Shown here piece by piece: positions 22,521 to 37,500 of a stretch of 64,000 nt of DNA (positions within the stretch are counted from its first letter, which is position 1; every line of letters starts with the position of its first letter). The position numbers and the translations under genes were made by a program. The notes beneath the pieces were generated by a model. It saw only the letters and a list, made by a program, of their open reading frames with translations. It had not been told where the DNA came from and made no database searches. The stretch spans positions 124,001 to 188,000 of the forward strand of contig JAMKCH010044282.1 in the NCBI GenBank assembly GCA_023653785.1. Direction: 5' to 3'. This stretch comes from Ophioderma brevispina. Taxonomy: Eukaryota; Echinodermata; Ophiuroidea; Amphilepidida; Ophiodermatidae.

Positions 22521-25500
22521 GTGGGAATTGTAAAGAGTGTGTTTTTAATCTTGGTTTGAAAAATGAGTTTTTGTAGAACTAATGTAAATTAGGAACCCCA
22601 AGAGAGTTTTAGTTGGTTGAAAAAAAGTGTTGCATACACCTACATATAGCCTGCATCAGTATGCTATTGCAGCCAGTACAACTTTTAATTGTTGTATATA
22701 ATTAAGCACAAGTAAAGAATGTACAGTGTGAAGGTACGATCCATGTAACACTGTATACTTACAAGTAGTGTGAAGGCTTAACAAGGTCAGAATTTTCATG
22801 AGGGTGGATGGGATGGAGGTATAAAGAGGGGAGGGGGAAGTCACTATGAGCCAGTATAGTCTCAATCCTTGGCAAAGTTCAATAGCGTATGTGTAAAAAC
22901 GGAGGCATGAAAGAGCGGACGAGGTTTAAGAAAAAATGAACCCTGGGGGTTTTTGGTATGACCTTGGGGTCTCATCTTCGACAGCAACCTGGGCAAATAG
23001 AGGTAATTTGACCATTTACCGGTAACCCCGATTTTTTTTGATCGAGCGCGTACCCTCGGGTTACACGAATCCTTCAAATTTTGAAAAATGAGTCCAATTT
23101 CCTAAACTTCCCGCACAAAACAATTTAATGTTTTATTTTTAAATTGCCATGCCAAGTCACCGAAAATAGTGATCTGAGCGAGTCCCAGGAATTCGGCGGG
23201 AGTCCGCCCGATGTCGATGTCAACTCACTTGAAATTACACGCATAACTGGCTCTACACTAATGACGGTAAGCAAAAAAAACTATGTGGCTTTTACTATAA
23301 AAGGTGAAGTAACTTACTTCTCAGGTCTAAAGAAAGTAAAAACTGGCCAGTTTCTAACCGAACGTGTGGTGATGTTATTGTCGACATGGGCCGTGAGTGA
23401 CATTTTATTTCTGCTCATGAAAATTATGTTCCTTTTTCTCTAGGAGAACCGCCCTTATGATCAGATGATGTGAGTCGTGAAAACACACAGCGCACGTTTC
23501 AGAGAAATCATGTCGAGTCGTGTTAGCTCATGTTGTGTTGACCGATTGAAATCATAGCGACCCGTTTGCAAGGCCTGGCGTGTTGTTTTGAGGATTTATT
23601 TTAATTACTCAATGGAAACATTTGAAGGATTTAGTACTTGAGTGGACACTATTGCTGCAGCTCCTAGTGAGGTGAGAGTGATTTAGCCAGGTTTTGTTAT
23701 ATAGGGAAAATTTCGGGAATCGGGTAGGGGTTTTTATTACACGGGACCCGAGATGATGGCGGGACCCGAATTCCCGAGGATCGCCGAGACACCTAGGTAT
23801 TGATCTGATACCCAGATAAACACATGGTCAGTTGGTGTGAATGTATTTGCAAGTACAACTCGTGAACTGTGTCCTGGTAGATGAGCATATTTGCCACTCA
23901 TAGTGAGTTCCCCACAATTGTCAGGGTGGGAATATTATGTAAAGTAACAAGGCAGAGAACTAAAATTCCTTGAGTCAGGGCTCTTGAAATGGTTGTTCAG
24001 ACAACTGAAGGACCATTTCAAGAGCCACTGACCAAAGACTTGGCATAGTAGTATGTTGATGGAATTTCTGACAAATGGCAGAGCATTCATTAGACCTTAA
24101 TTGCACTCACATGACGATGCATTTAAATCATTTTTTTTTTCTACGGATGGTGCGGTGATTCAAATTGAATAGTCTATTTTGAATTTTTTTTTTGTACAGT
24201 AACATCCAGAGAACCAGGAGCCACTTTTTCAGGACCAGGATCACATGATATTTTTACAAATGAAATCAACACAATTACACCAATTTTCAAACTTTTTCTC
24301 CAGTCATTTCATAAAGACCCAGGCACCATAGTAGGGTAAAAAACGGCGCCTGGTCCCATTTTTTCTGTCCCACCAGGCAACAAACAAAGCTTTCCATTGA
24401 CGCCTGTATAAAAGATTCTAAGGACAAGTCACCGCCGGGTCACCGGATGGCAAATTCGCGCATGTGTCGTACATTCGGGTGACTGAAACACAATCAAGTA
24501 TACCCACAATCGAATGTGTGTACATGTACGTGTCTGCAAACCATGGCTGCCGGCCACAACACGGTTCGTGCATTAATTTGACGCAACAATCTCCCATTGC
24601 ATTTCACATGTTCAACTTGGTTCCACTGCTGAAAAAAGCCATGCATATTTGCTATGTCCACCTTATTAAATTAAATGTCACCTTGCAATGATGCCACTGT
24701 GGGTTTCAGGAATGATCTAAGTAATACCGACCAGATCGTACATCTCATAGTCACGATTATATCGCTCATAATGTACGATTATTTAGGAGTACTTTTTCAA
24801 CCTCAATTTCCGGGATTGCCTCATGGCGCAACGTTACTGACATAAAAACAACCCCAACACTCAACAACGAAAGTCTTAATTTAAATTCCGGTTTTCAGCT
24901 TCCAATAGCCGAGAACATACCAGATTTTTTCCCATTATCATTGCGCATATAATTTTGACCACCTAGGTCTAAAAAAGTTTCTCGAACGTCATGAACACCA
25001 CTACAGAATTTCAAAAATCTCCCCAAGCTGTATCACAAATATGACGTCACCATTTAGTAGTGAGAGTAATGAGCGGCGCTCTTCATTTGTAAATTGTATT
25101 GAAAGAAGGTGCGTGCCAGGTGCAAAGTTTGTGACCATGTTGGAAATCACCCAGCTCAACTCTGTAAGGCCTTGGCAGTTGAAGTCTTTATTTTCCTTTT
25201 GGAGGTTTTAAACATATGTCTTGATTTCATTATACAGTCAGTGGTCATTTCATTATTACACATGCATAAGCATGTTGAATACACTACTACCCTTATATTT
25301 AGTACATTAAACAAAGCTTACAAGTGCCTATTTTTACACAACTGGGTATTTGCAGTTTATTTCTTCAAAAGTTTAAAAATCAGTTAAACATTTTGCACCA
25401 AGTATGATGACCAGTGGGACAAAAGTCTGGAGGAAAATCATTGTTTTATGGTATACTGTACCCCCCACACCCCTCCCACGGAACTGCTTAAAATAACAGG

Positions 25501-28500
25501 AAGGGGGGGTGCTTGAATATTTTGAGCAACTGAAAATTTGTTTTTTTATTATCAAGTTTTGGAGCAACATTTTGCAAACCTAATGAAACATTTTGCTGCA
25601 GTGGGCAAAATCTAATGTGCGCCTCCAACAGGAATCTAAGAATCAATTCCCTTGGCCTAATCAAATCTGGTAACATGCTTTCAACATGTTTTCTACCTTT
25701 GAATTGTTGAATGATTTTTTTTTTTTTTTTTTTGGTTCTTTTTATGTCGTCCTTGTAGTTTTGGCACATAGAGATTACTCAAGTCATGTGGGTGTGTGGG
25801 TTGTCTGGGGGTGTGTGGTGTGGTAAAAATGTTAACCCTGTATTTATTATGCCTGTTACTAAAAGATTGTTACTTGTTCTAATTGCTATCAATCATGTTG
25901 ATTTCCACCTTCAAGTGTCGAGACGATGTCTCCAAGAACCTGGTTGCTATGAAGGAAGTTGCTGTAGGTCAGGAGGCCAGGATCCGGTAACAGAACAAGT
26001 GACACAGCTGGCCCAGGAGATATCTACTCGACCAACCTGCTCGTGTTGATGATTGATAATCTAACAAAATAGACCTTTGAGGTCAGTTGAGAAGATGGAA
26101 AGGAGATGGAGCCTCTACTGGAAATCAGTTCTGTTTTGGGGTATTTTAAAATGTCAAATATACGAAAATCTCTACTACTAAAAAAATGAGATCTGTCTTT
26201 TCGGCTAAAACAAACGAGATCTGTCTTCGGCTATGTCTTTTCGGCTATTGGTTTCATTAGGCTTTGAATATTGGGGATATTTGGCATGAAGGTAGGGGAG
26301 GGGCATCGTACCTTGGTTGCAAGTGTTTTCCGAGTGACCCAAAAGGTCAAAGGTCAATCTAGAGATTCGTCGATTGCGTCGAAATCCTCATGGCCAACAA
26401 ATTTGGTCAAAAGACTAACCAACATAGCACAGAACAAATCCATAGTCAAAGGTCACGCACATAGGTCAAGGTCACACTGGGGGAAATGCAACTTATTATC
26501 CAAATAATATTCTCACAAGAACATAATGTGAGAGTAGGGTAATTTGTTCAATATCTCCTTCAAGCATGACTAATGATATCATTTTTATCCACTTCATTCT
26601 GAACTTTCATTCTGCTAGCAATTAACTGTGTTGCCATTGTTTTCAGAATTATTGCAATTGATGAAACTCTGCTTTTTGTGCCTGAATTTACAGGACCTAG
26701 TATCACACCGAGATATAACCAATTTCCAAATCCCATACTGAGTAGCCCTAAGGCATAAAAAAAATTGTTTGGCGTAACCCGATCGACCCTAAAAAAACCT
26801 GCCGACTCAAAAGTTTTTTTTTGCAATTAGCACAAAATTTAAAAAAATATTCTGCCGACCGACCCATTATTTTCATCCACAATTAAAAAAAATTTTACCA
26901 ACACAAAGACGAAAAAATAACAAAACAAGACAAAGCAACTACAACAAGTAAAATAAAAGATCTTTGCTATATCATTGAAAAAAAACTTGAAATAGTAACA
27001 TCTTGTATTAATTTTAGAGTAAAACATTGAGAAGATCTAAAAAAAAAATTTTTAAAATCTGACCGACCCTGGTATTTTTTCTCCGTTACACCAAAGAAAC
27101 ATTTTTTAATGCCTAATGCAAGAACTCCAGAACAGACAAACATTGCTCCAAGGAATATGAATGCTAAAGCCTCCCATGGGTCATAATAGGGCTAGACAAT
27201 TGAACAGTTTAAGGGATGCTTGAATATTTTGAGCAACTGAAAAATTGTTTTTATTATCAAGTTTTTGAGAAAAAAACAAATTTGCACAAAATAATGAAAC
27301 ATTTGCTACAGTGGCAAATCTAATGTGCGCTCCAACAGGAATCTAAGAATCAATTTCCCTTGACCTAATCAAATCTGGTAACATGCTTTTAACATGTTTT
27401 CTAACTTTGAATTAGTTTAAATGAATGGACAATGAAAGCCTCCCATGAGTCATAATAGGGCTAGACAATTGAACAGTTTAACAAATTGGGAGTTGACACA
27501 AAGTTGCGACTTTATAAAATGATCCTTTCATCAGGACACAACTGTCAATCATTGCATCCGGAGAGTTTATTTTTACTGCTGTGACCAATTATGTCAGTCA
27601 GAACAGTGTTATTACAGGGTGGTTTATAAAAGCCTTGCACATCGTTTGTTACAATTTCAGTTGGCATGATTCAAATGCATGCAGGAACAACCTCCTATGG
27701 TACTTTTAGGGATTCAAACATGTTACAGAGTGGTTCATCACAAATCAACAACGATGCATCCATGCGTCCGCGTATTTTTATCCCATGAGGGCGGCTTTAG
27801 CCGCCCGAGCGGGATAAAAATACGCGGACGCATCGGATGCAGAGTTGTTGATTTGTGATGAACCACTCTGTAACATGTTTGAATCCCTTTCAACAACGAA
27901 AATATGTATGAAAACTTATTAATATCGTGTATAAAGGAACATAATTATTCTCACTTATAACACTAAAATGTTCCCAGTTCGACAAAAGCTTTCCTAGACT
28001 AATAGGGCCTATTTTACAAAAAACTAAGCAAATCAATAGTTTTGGTTTGTTTGTTGCTTTGCAGTTTGCACCTGGTGTACTTGCGCGTACTCAGAGTTCT
28101 AAACGTGACGAACAGCGCGTCGACTTAAGCGTACCGCGTAAACGCACTTCCGTGAACACTGCGCCGGGCGTGACGCGCTAATTTGCATATCAACTGTGGG
28201 TTGATAACGAATCAACAACGGTATGCTCCTGTACAAAGAGATACGGTGAGTTGTTGAATTCTCTATCTCTGTGCAGTGATGTCATAATGCAGCTCTTACG
28301 CACATGTCAAGATACACCATCTTTGTACGTGTGTGTGTAAAAGTGCCGTCGCTTTAATAATAATAATCAAGGTTTTTATTTAATCTCAAATCGTGGCCTA
28401 TAGGCCAAATTACTAGAGACTTTACAACTTAATAGTTAGTTGACAGAGACAATGCAACTTGGAGGCAGCAGCTTAAACAGCGCCATATTGCAACATTCAA

Positions 28501-31500
28501 ACACACTATACGAAACACACCTAATGGGAACACAGTGCAAGCTTTCATGGTTCCTTTGCCCATTTCAAATGAACCATGGAGAGAGTGGTATTCAGGTTTT
28601 AATCAATATCTGTTATACAAATTAAATCCCAAATTGAGTTCCCGAATTAAATCCAGCAAGTTGTCTCACTGAGATTAGAACCGAGGACTCTGTGCTCCAG
28701 AGGTAAGCTTGCTAACCGCTAGACCACGCCACTTAAGCCAGCGTGCATGGTTTATTGGTGTGACCATCAAATCTTGTGCTGACATACCTGCACGGAGGTA
28801 GGGAAATGGCGTATACAGGCAATATTCCTCATTTGGCCAAGCAAAAAATATATTTGTTTAATTCTGTAAAAAAATGAAATAATTAGGTTAGTGGGTAGAA
28901 TTTTTTCCTACAAAAGTTGCCATCACAATTCCTTTCCTGAAATAGGCGTCAACATACGCGTGCGTAGGGGTCCTGTGTGTAACATGAATCTATGAATCAT
29001 GGTTCTCTTTGGTTGCAGAGAAAACAGGTATGAGAATCTTCAGTTTAAAAAGTGGATTCAATTTTTTTTGGCCCAAATTTACACATTTTCATTTATTTTC
29101 AGCCTGATTTTGGGCGTTTTTCCTGGATTTCACATGATTTCCAGTTTTTTTTTTCTGCTTCTGAGTTCTCTTTCCCAGAAGTTCATTCTCATGCCTGAGA
29201 AAAGGAATTATGATGGAGAGTATAAATATAATTGAAAACTTCTGCTTTCTTTGATAAATATATTTTTTTAGAAACAGGGCGGTGTTAATTGCATTCTCTT
29301 TGCTTCAAATTCAAAAACTGTTTTGTAGCTTACTTTGTGCAATTCTAATTTGATTGCTTAATTGTTATACAACCCCACTTTAGTGGTATCAATTTCATTC
29401 AAAAATTCCTACGGGAACATGTGTTATAAAGTAGACCCCTCCAATCAACTTCATCTTTATTACACAAAAACAAATTGCATAAACAAAAATTTATGGAGGA
29501 GTTGACCAAAAGACCAATAAGACCAGACTGGGGTCAACCCCTGAAAGTTATGTTACAACATATTTTAAGATAAGGACATACAATCAACAAAACACGATAA
29601 AATGGCTCAATGCACCATGATTCAAATTACTCAAATTGAAATCAATAGCATATTACAGTATAAATAAAAAAATGCAAAAAATATTCTTTATATTTGGAAA
29701 TAAGTTCACTTTGAAATTGTTTGCGAAAGTGAGGTACTGATTTCGAATTTTGTAGATGTTTCCCCAAATTGTTCCACAGAATAGGACCAGATGTTCGCAC
29801 AGATTGATCAGCAAAAACTTTCTTATTTCTCATAAGATTGTAATTGTTGATATTTCTTGTGCCATACTTGTGAATGTCAGACCGTTTACTAAAATAGCTG
29901 TTAAATGTACTCGGCAATTTGTTAATGGAAATTTTTTACATAAATATACCAAGCTCTAGTTTGTATATTTCCTATATTTAAAGGTCCATGGCCCGATCGC
30001 TAATAGCCTCGTCCCCAGGGACCCCAGATTTTAGTGGAAGTGGTCAAAATTTTGGTATTAGAAGAAAGCTACTATTTTTCTTATTTACCCTGTGAAATCT
30101 TAGGGCTAAAGGATGTTTGGTTTGGATGTTATGAGCGAAAATGTGCATCATTTGGTCGACCAATATTAATTTTACACAGTACTCTTTAGGGATTAAAAAA
30201 TCATGTTTTTAGCACTCACTTCAAAACGGGTTGAAATATCGGCGAGAAACTTTACAGATGCGGTTTTGGGGTAAAAGTCATTCTATCAAGATGAAAAATT
30301 TATAGATTTAAATCGGGCCATCCCCCTTTAAGGTGTTATATCTGGCAAATAAGGGTGCAAGTATGGCTTCTGTAAATGCTATTTGATATTGCCCTCACTG
30401 CCCATTTTTGAAGCTTTATTAATTTATCTAGGTACGTTTTACAAGTATTCCCCCATATTAAGATTCCATAATTTATATAAGGCAAAATTAGAGTACAATA
30501 TATAGAGAGTAAGGTATACATTCATTCCGTATAAAAATGTTTTAATTTGTTTAAAACACCAATGTTTCTTGAGTCAATTCACAAGCTAACAATTTCCCTG
30601 GATTATGATCACATGTGGAAAAAAATCCCAATAACAAAAAAAAAAAAAATTTAATAATAAAAGGATAGGCTAGACGGTAATTGAGTTGCACTGAATCTAA
30701 CCGTGTCAGCAACGATCAATTGACAGCTCGTTTCTAGGTCAGACTGCACAGGGGTTTACAGAAGTGTAAGGAAATATCACATTATGGCCATAATTACATT
30801 AACCAGAGTTTCCTGAAGTTGGCTTTCAAAGAGAGTCATTGTTGTGAAATTTGAAAGAAAAGAAAAATGCGGATAAAAAAGGCAATGAGGGGGAAATGGT
30901 TTGATATGTCCATGATGTCGGATTCAGGTCAGCCATGAAGCTCTATAAGATGCTGAACGGGGTCCTTAATGCAAGCAGCTCCTATTTTATCTTATGGAAG
31001 AGCTTGGTCAGTTAAAAAATTGGTAAATGTCAGTTTTGTTTTTTCACGTCAAATGTTGAATGTTGTCATTTTTATTTTTTCAAGCATACCTTCACTATCC
31101 CAATTTTGGGCATTTTAGGTCGTTCCGATATGAAAACCAGACCTTATGGCAGCATATATCCGTGTGTCGTTGGCGTCTGCGTCGTCGGCGTTGTGTCGTG
31201 AGCTGTTTTCTTGTGAACAAAATATCTGGAGACTGTACATCCACAAAGGGCCTGAACTTGGTGGGGCGTGTGGGGCTACAGATATATCGAACTGATTGGA
31301 TCTACAACAGTATTATGCATTCTAAGTACCGTAATTTTTGCATAATTAGCATATTTTGACCTATTTCATGATTTTCATTGACACTTGTGAACAAAATAGC
31401 CGGAGATATGTATGTAACACCGGGCGGAAACTTGGTGGAAGTGTGCGTGCTACAGATTCTCGAACGATTTCGATTTAAATCAGTATATTCTAAGTACCTA

Positions 31501-34500
31501 TTGGCATAATTAGCGTATTTGCACCTATTTCATTGACAACTTTTTTTTTGTGAACAAAATTCCTGGGATCTAATGTCACAGCAGGGCTGAACATGGAATG
31601 GGTGCGGGGCTCGGGTTAATGGTTAGGGAGTATGGGGGTTGTGTGATCTGTGGGTATGGGGTGTGATCTGTGGGTATGGGGTGTGATCCGGGGTATTGGA
31701 GGTGGGGTCCGGAGGTATGGGGATGTGTCTGGGGTATGGGATGTGTCGTGGTGTATGGTCGGGGTATGGGGTGTGGTCGTGGGTATGGGGTGTTGGTCGG
31801 GATAATGGGGGTGTGGTCTTGATTTGGTATTGCCAGGGTATGGGGTGTGGCCTGTGGTGGGAGGGTGTGGTCCGTGGGTATAGGGTGTGGTCCGTGGGTA
31901 ATGTTCGGGGTCGGTCCTGGGGTAGGGGGGGTGTCCGGTGGAGGGGGTGGTGGTCCGGGGGTAGGTGTGGTCCGGGGTATGGAGGTGTGGTCCCGGGGGT
32001 ATGGGGTGTGGTCCGAGTATGGGTTGGTCGGGGTATTGCATAGGCTGACACTTGTGATGGTAATGGTGTTTGGTCCAGTGATTGGGTGTGGCCTGGGGAT
32101 GTGGTGTGTGGTCCCTTGGAAGTATGGGTGTTGCCCAGGGTATGGGGTATGGTCTGTGTGGGGTGTGTTCTGTGGGTGTTGGGTGTGTTCTGTGGGATAT
32201 GGTGTGTGGTCGAGGGTATGTATGGTCTGGGGTAATTGGAAGGGTGGTCCGAGGTGGGGATATGGTCCAGGGGTATGGGAGTTGGTGGTCCCGGGGGAGC
32301 GAGAAATTGTCCTGGGTATGGGGTATGGTCCTGCGGTATGGTGGTGTGGTCCATGTATGTGGTTTTGGGGGTATGGGGTGTGGTGGGGGTATGTAGTGGT
32401 TTGGGGGTATGGGGTGTGGTGGGGGTATGCATGGGCTGACACTTGTTGAGGGTGTGGTTGTGGTCTGGTGATTCTATGTTGCGAGAACCATTCATATATG
32501 CGTAAGACCTATTTTTCTTCTTTCTTTTTTTTTTCTTGCAAAACTTTATTATTAAATATACATGTAACAATGTGTGAATAAAATATGATGACAATGAATA
32601 TAATGTTCAAAATTTTTCCCCAAAATGTCTTTTAAAATATAAAGCCTCCAACATAAAAAAACATGGATCATTACTAAAAGGTATTTTAAGAAGTAAATAG
32701 AGGAAATAACACTACAGTTGACTTTCATATCATTAGAGCCAAAAGTTAAATTATTATCCTATCTGTGGTCTAATAATAATTTGGCCCTATACTAAAATTC
32801 CAAATGCATACCAAAGCTAATTTTGACCTACTTTACACATAATAGCTATGGCAAAATCAAAATAGGCTGCTGTACATAAAATTTCCAAGCTCCTTTCCAA
32901 GAGGAAAAACAAATCTCAAATAATTTTGTCATAGCCCTACTCCTGAAGGAGAGATGACTCTTCACAGATGCAACCTTTGAAAATATTTTGTCACCTTCAG
33001 AGCTTGTTCTGGTGGCATTTCGGCAGTCGTTAAATATGTTAAAGGGGGATGGCCTGATTTACGTCTATAATTTTGGCTTACGAAGTAAGTCTATAAGAAG
33101 ATTGCTGGGTGATAGATCAAAATGCTCATCAAACTTATTTCCCCATTAACTCCCCAGTATAACACAAAACAAGTTTATAGGAGGAGTTGAGCAAAAGGTC
33201 TTTATAGGCAAAAACACTCACGCCCCCTTGGAATACATTAACACTCAAGAAACAGGGCATAACTCTCAAGAACGCCCAGAAATGTTACACTTGTAACACT
33301 TGTAACCATTTCTTGGTAGACTAAAATCATAGTCCATACTCTTGGTTCATGTTGTCTGGCGACTCTTTGCATTCATTGTTAGAATTCCTCTACAGAACAT
33401 GGGAACCATTTTTTTGCATCAAGGTCAGTATTAGATATACAACACCACATGTGCTTATGTGTAAGCCTGGATATTTATGTTTTGGCTAGAGTGGCCCTGA
33501 CACTCTGCAGTTCTTTCATATAGGATGCCCCTAGTAATTTTACACTATGTATAGGATGCAATAACAGGATTTTGTCACACATGAAGTATGTTACCTCTTA
33601 ATTTAGAAAGTTTTCTTTTCTTTGTATGACAACTAAAAAATTATTCTTTTTTTTCCTATGAATGCCACTTCAATTATTTTATGCACTAATTGTGTAATTT
33701 GTACATTGTGTGTGTCGTGTTTGCATGTGTGCGTGTGCTTGTGTGTGGGAAGTGGAAATTAAATGTGAATGGTAAAAAATGTGTACATAAAAATTAAAAA
33801 TTTTCAAAATGTGGGTAATGACAGCAAACCATTAAAGACCTATCATGATTTGCTAAATCAGCAAATCGAAAAAATCATCACAAAATCAGAGGTTTAGCAT
33901 GTACGTAACAAGTACAGGTATCCTAACATACCTGCAAATGATAAGACCAGAAGCAACCTATAAGGACAGAATCGGGAGATTTAGTCATTAACGGTCCGAA
34001 CGGACACTTATCTACAACATGTAAATGAATGGAGAATCCTATCTTTGAACACTCTGCGCCGTTTTCCTTTTCACCTTTCCTTTCTTTCATTCTACAGCTA
34101 GGAAAGGTAACTTATGAGAATTCTACAGACTTATCCTTCCCTGTGAGCTATTCCTGCAAATTTCAAATATTTTTCAAATCACTGATGTGTCTTTAAATGT
34201 AACATGTTGGGGGGGGAGTTCTCACATTAGGAGGAAGTATGGTTTATTTTACCACTATAGTCCCTCATTTTCAGGCTCTTTTTCAGTTCTAGTGACCCCC
34301 ATTTTAGACCATTTCCAGAGACCCTACTTGTTCATGTCCAAGGCCACATTCTACCAAATTTTTCGTCAAAACCCCCTCAAAAGTAGCTGGGAATTGAGGG
34401 AGACGCAGCTTATTTTCTTACATTTTCCTGAAACCCTATTTCTGGAAACCCCATTTTTGGGCCTCAAATCAAGTCCCCCCCTAGCCCTCTCATCGGAGAG

Positions 34501-37500
34501 GGAAAATAAAGAATTCCAAATGCACGTGCCACACCGGAATTATTTTGAAAAAAAAGGGAACACTCGCGGTCATCTAACCCACTCACCTGCCACTAAATAC
34601 AATTTCATTCATGTATGGAAACGCACAATAGTGTATTTTCACAGGCCTTGATATTCCACAAGAACATGATTAACGAAGTCCCTGCGCCTCGTTGAATTTT
34701 TGCACCTCCGCAAAAATGGTACGCGGGGTCACATATCAGATAAATCAAGTATAAAGAAAGCCAGAAATCCAAAATTGGAAAAAAGCTCAAAAAGTGAAAG
34801 AATCCTGTACTGAACAAAATTTTGTAAGTACTTGGTTTGACAGCTCAGTGAATACTACTTGGTTGACAGGTGGGAACGTTTGCCTTTATTAAATGGTTGA
34901 TTTGGTGTGAGAGTGGTTTGGTGGCTGACAGGAAGGGGATGCCTATGTAAATGCAATTAGCTTTATACACATAGATCAGGTTTTAATAACTCTGACCATT
35001 CGGACCATCTATCAGGCAGGTCAACAGAGTATTTAGTTATTTCTGTCTTCTACAATTTCTGGAAATTGAAATTGGGGAAGAGGTCAAGGGAAGAAAATTC
35101 ATTTTTCTTCAAAGTTTTAATAAAGTTTGATAAAACAGCCTGTAATGAGTACTGTAAATAATTTCTGTTACTAATCTCCCTGCTCCCTGGCCTGGGCCCA
35201 TACACAAGCCTCCTAATCCCCATGTCATCTATATTTACTGTTTAATCCCCTGAAATATACCACGTACCTTAAGCAATATTGGTGCAAAATTAGGTTTTTT
35301 AAGACAGCATTCATCAGCTTTGACCTTACGTTTAGCGACACGGGTGTGAAAAAATATTTAGGGGTGAACCAGTCAAAATTCCTTGATTACTTAAGATGTT
35401 CTAAGGGTAAATGTCATATATTTTTCCAGATTTGGCACTTAAACCCCATTTTTTCACTGATTTTGAGAAGAATTCATTTTTTTGCCAATTTTAGCCAAAA
35501 ATGGGCCGTTTTTCGGGTGACAAAAATTTTGACATTCTATTTCCTCCTGTGAGTTTCGAACATGAAAACTACCTAGATTGACTACTTCTTTATTCTGACA
35601 TGTGACAGGGGTACATTTTTGTAATATTCAAATCATTAAATGGGACAATCTATTTCTTTATTTTTGTAACGGGTTAGAAAGTCGACAGTCAGGGTGACAA
35701 TTGATTTGGGAAAAAAATGCCAATTTCCCCAATTTTGTGATTGAAAAAGCCATAACTCCTCAATGTATGAGCTATGGTGATGCCTCTTGTGGTCTTTTTG
35801 TCAGTATTTTCATTAGCTAAATAGTGATATAAATCTTGACTAAGTTGAATGTACTGAAAAAAAAAAAATTAGTAATATGTTACCCCTACCCCCCAACATT
35901 CGGAGGGTGTGAAAAAAATAAAGGCTTCGCCAAAAAAATAAGTCCTTCAAAACTGGGTACGCTCAGTCTAAACAAATATAAACTTGTTATAGCCAAGACC
36001 CTCCTCTAAGCAAGTTTATCTGTGGTTTTAACCCTGGAGTTCCAGTTTTGAAGGACTTATTTTTTTTGCGACGAATGTTTGCTCAAATTTGAGACTTTCT
36101 GCAGAAATATGCCTGTACTTTGCTATGGAAAAATTGTTCATGTTTAAAAATTATTCTTTTTTATTTCAGATTCACTTTTCTACAACAAAATTTCACCCTA
36201 GAAAATGGTTTTTCCGTAGGATATCTTTCCTTTAAGTTTCCACCATTCTGTCCACCAAACTTAAGTCAAAGCTTGAATCGCTGTCTTACCCTATATTAGT
36301 TAGTCTTGTTTGTAAGCTTTTGCTGCCCACTGGTTGATGCATACTGAAATCAGTGTTGACATACAAAGTCATTATTCCATGGTGTGATGGAGTTGATGGT
36401 TGATGTGTGGGGGTAGTCCGGTAATTGAAATTGATGAATACAGTATCCAATGGGGGTGATGGTTGGTGGAAAGCCAGTGGTTGATGGAATAGTGACGTCA
36501 GCAGGGGATTCAAGTATGTTGCCAGTAAGTAGGCCCATGCATTTAATAATTTGGAGCCATTTTAACTGTTATTTTGTGTTGTTTTTTCTTGGTATTTACT
36601 GAGGAGATTTGCATGTTAAGACAAAAACAGATGATAGAATGTTCAATTTTATAAGATATTCCCAAGTGATCAAAATATCAATATTTTTTTGTGTTTTTAT
36701 AACTAATAATTTGACAATCAAGTATGGTTTGCAACTGTCTTGACTTGTCCATTTGCCATTTAGCCAATTTTTCTGGGAAGCCCTTTTCAATTTTTTTTAA
36801 AATTAAAAATAAAAAGTTCATTTACATTTAGTTTTTGGACTACTACTGGGAACAACTTGATTTTTTTGTTTGGCCTTAACAATGAACAAATTTCACTTGC
36901 TATAGGTCTATATCCCCACACATCCTTTTCCGCAAAAGACTACATCCTGACGATCACAGCAAACAAGGTGTAGCGTTCTTTTTCTTTTTAGATCTAGGGC
37001 ATTTCCCCCAAAAACAAAAGGGTCCGCACCGTGATTTTTTAAAAGTGGAAAAAAATGCAGTAAGGACGTTAGGATATGGAATTGTCACTTCATTGGTTTG
37101 TTTCACCTCCTTGCACAACTCAAACTCAACGCCACAACTCTGGAGTAAGCCACAGCATCCTTGATGCTCTCGTTTTATCTTGATTAGAATGGTCCTTCGC
37201 CCCAAAACCCCATCTGTAAAGTTTCACGCCAATATTTCACCGTTTTGAAGTGACATCTAAAAGTGTGATTTTGTAATCCCATCAGAGTACTGCGTAAATT
37301 AATATTGGTCGACCAAAATGGGCATGTTTTTTCGTCATAACATCCAAACCCAACATCCTTTAGCCATAAGATTTCACAGTGTACATGAGAAAAATAGTAG
37401 CTTGCTTCCGATACCAAATTTTGACACTTCCAGTAAAATATTGGGTCCCTGGTGGATTAGGCTATTAGCATCGGTCCATGGATCTTTAAATATGACCCTA

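Noticed and set aside
28671..28727. Functional tRNA gene on the minus strand
   Set aside because: The A and B boxes are present, but the spacing is short, the arms do not pair fully and a SINE body with a (TTA)n tail follows.
31576..32594. Minus-strand open frames of 288 and 323 codons rich in HTPYP repeats
   Set aside because: They lie wholly in the GT-rich minisatellite. A 21-bp period keeps all frames open, and there are no domain, signal or splice signs.
34187..34651. 154-codon open frame
   Set aside because: It starts inside a MITE terminus, shows no recognisable domain and has the low-complexity look of decayed repeat sequence.
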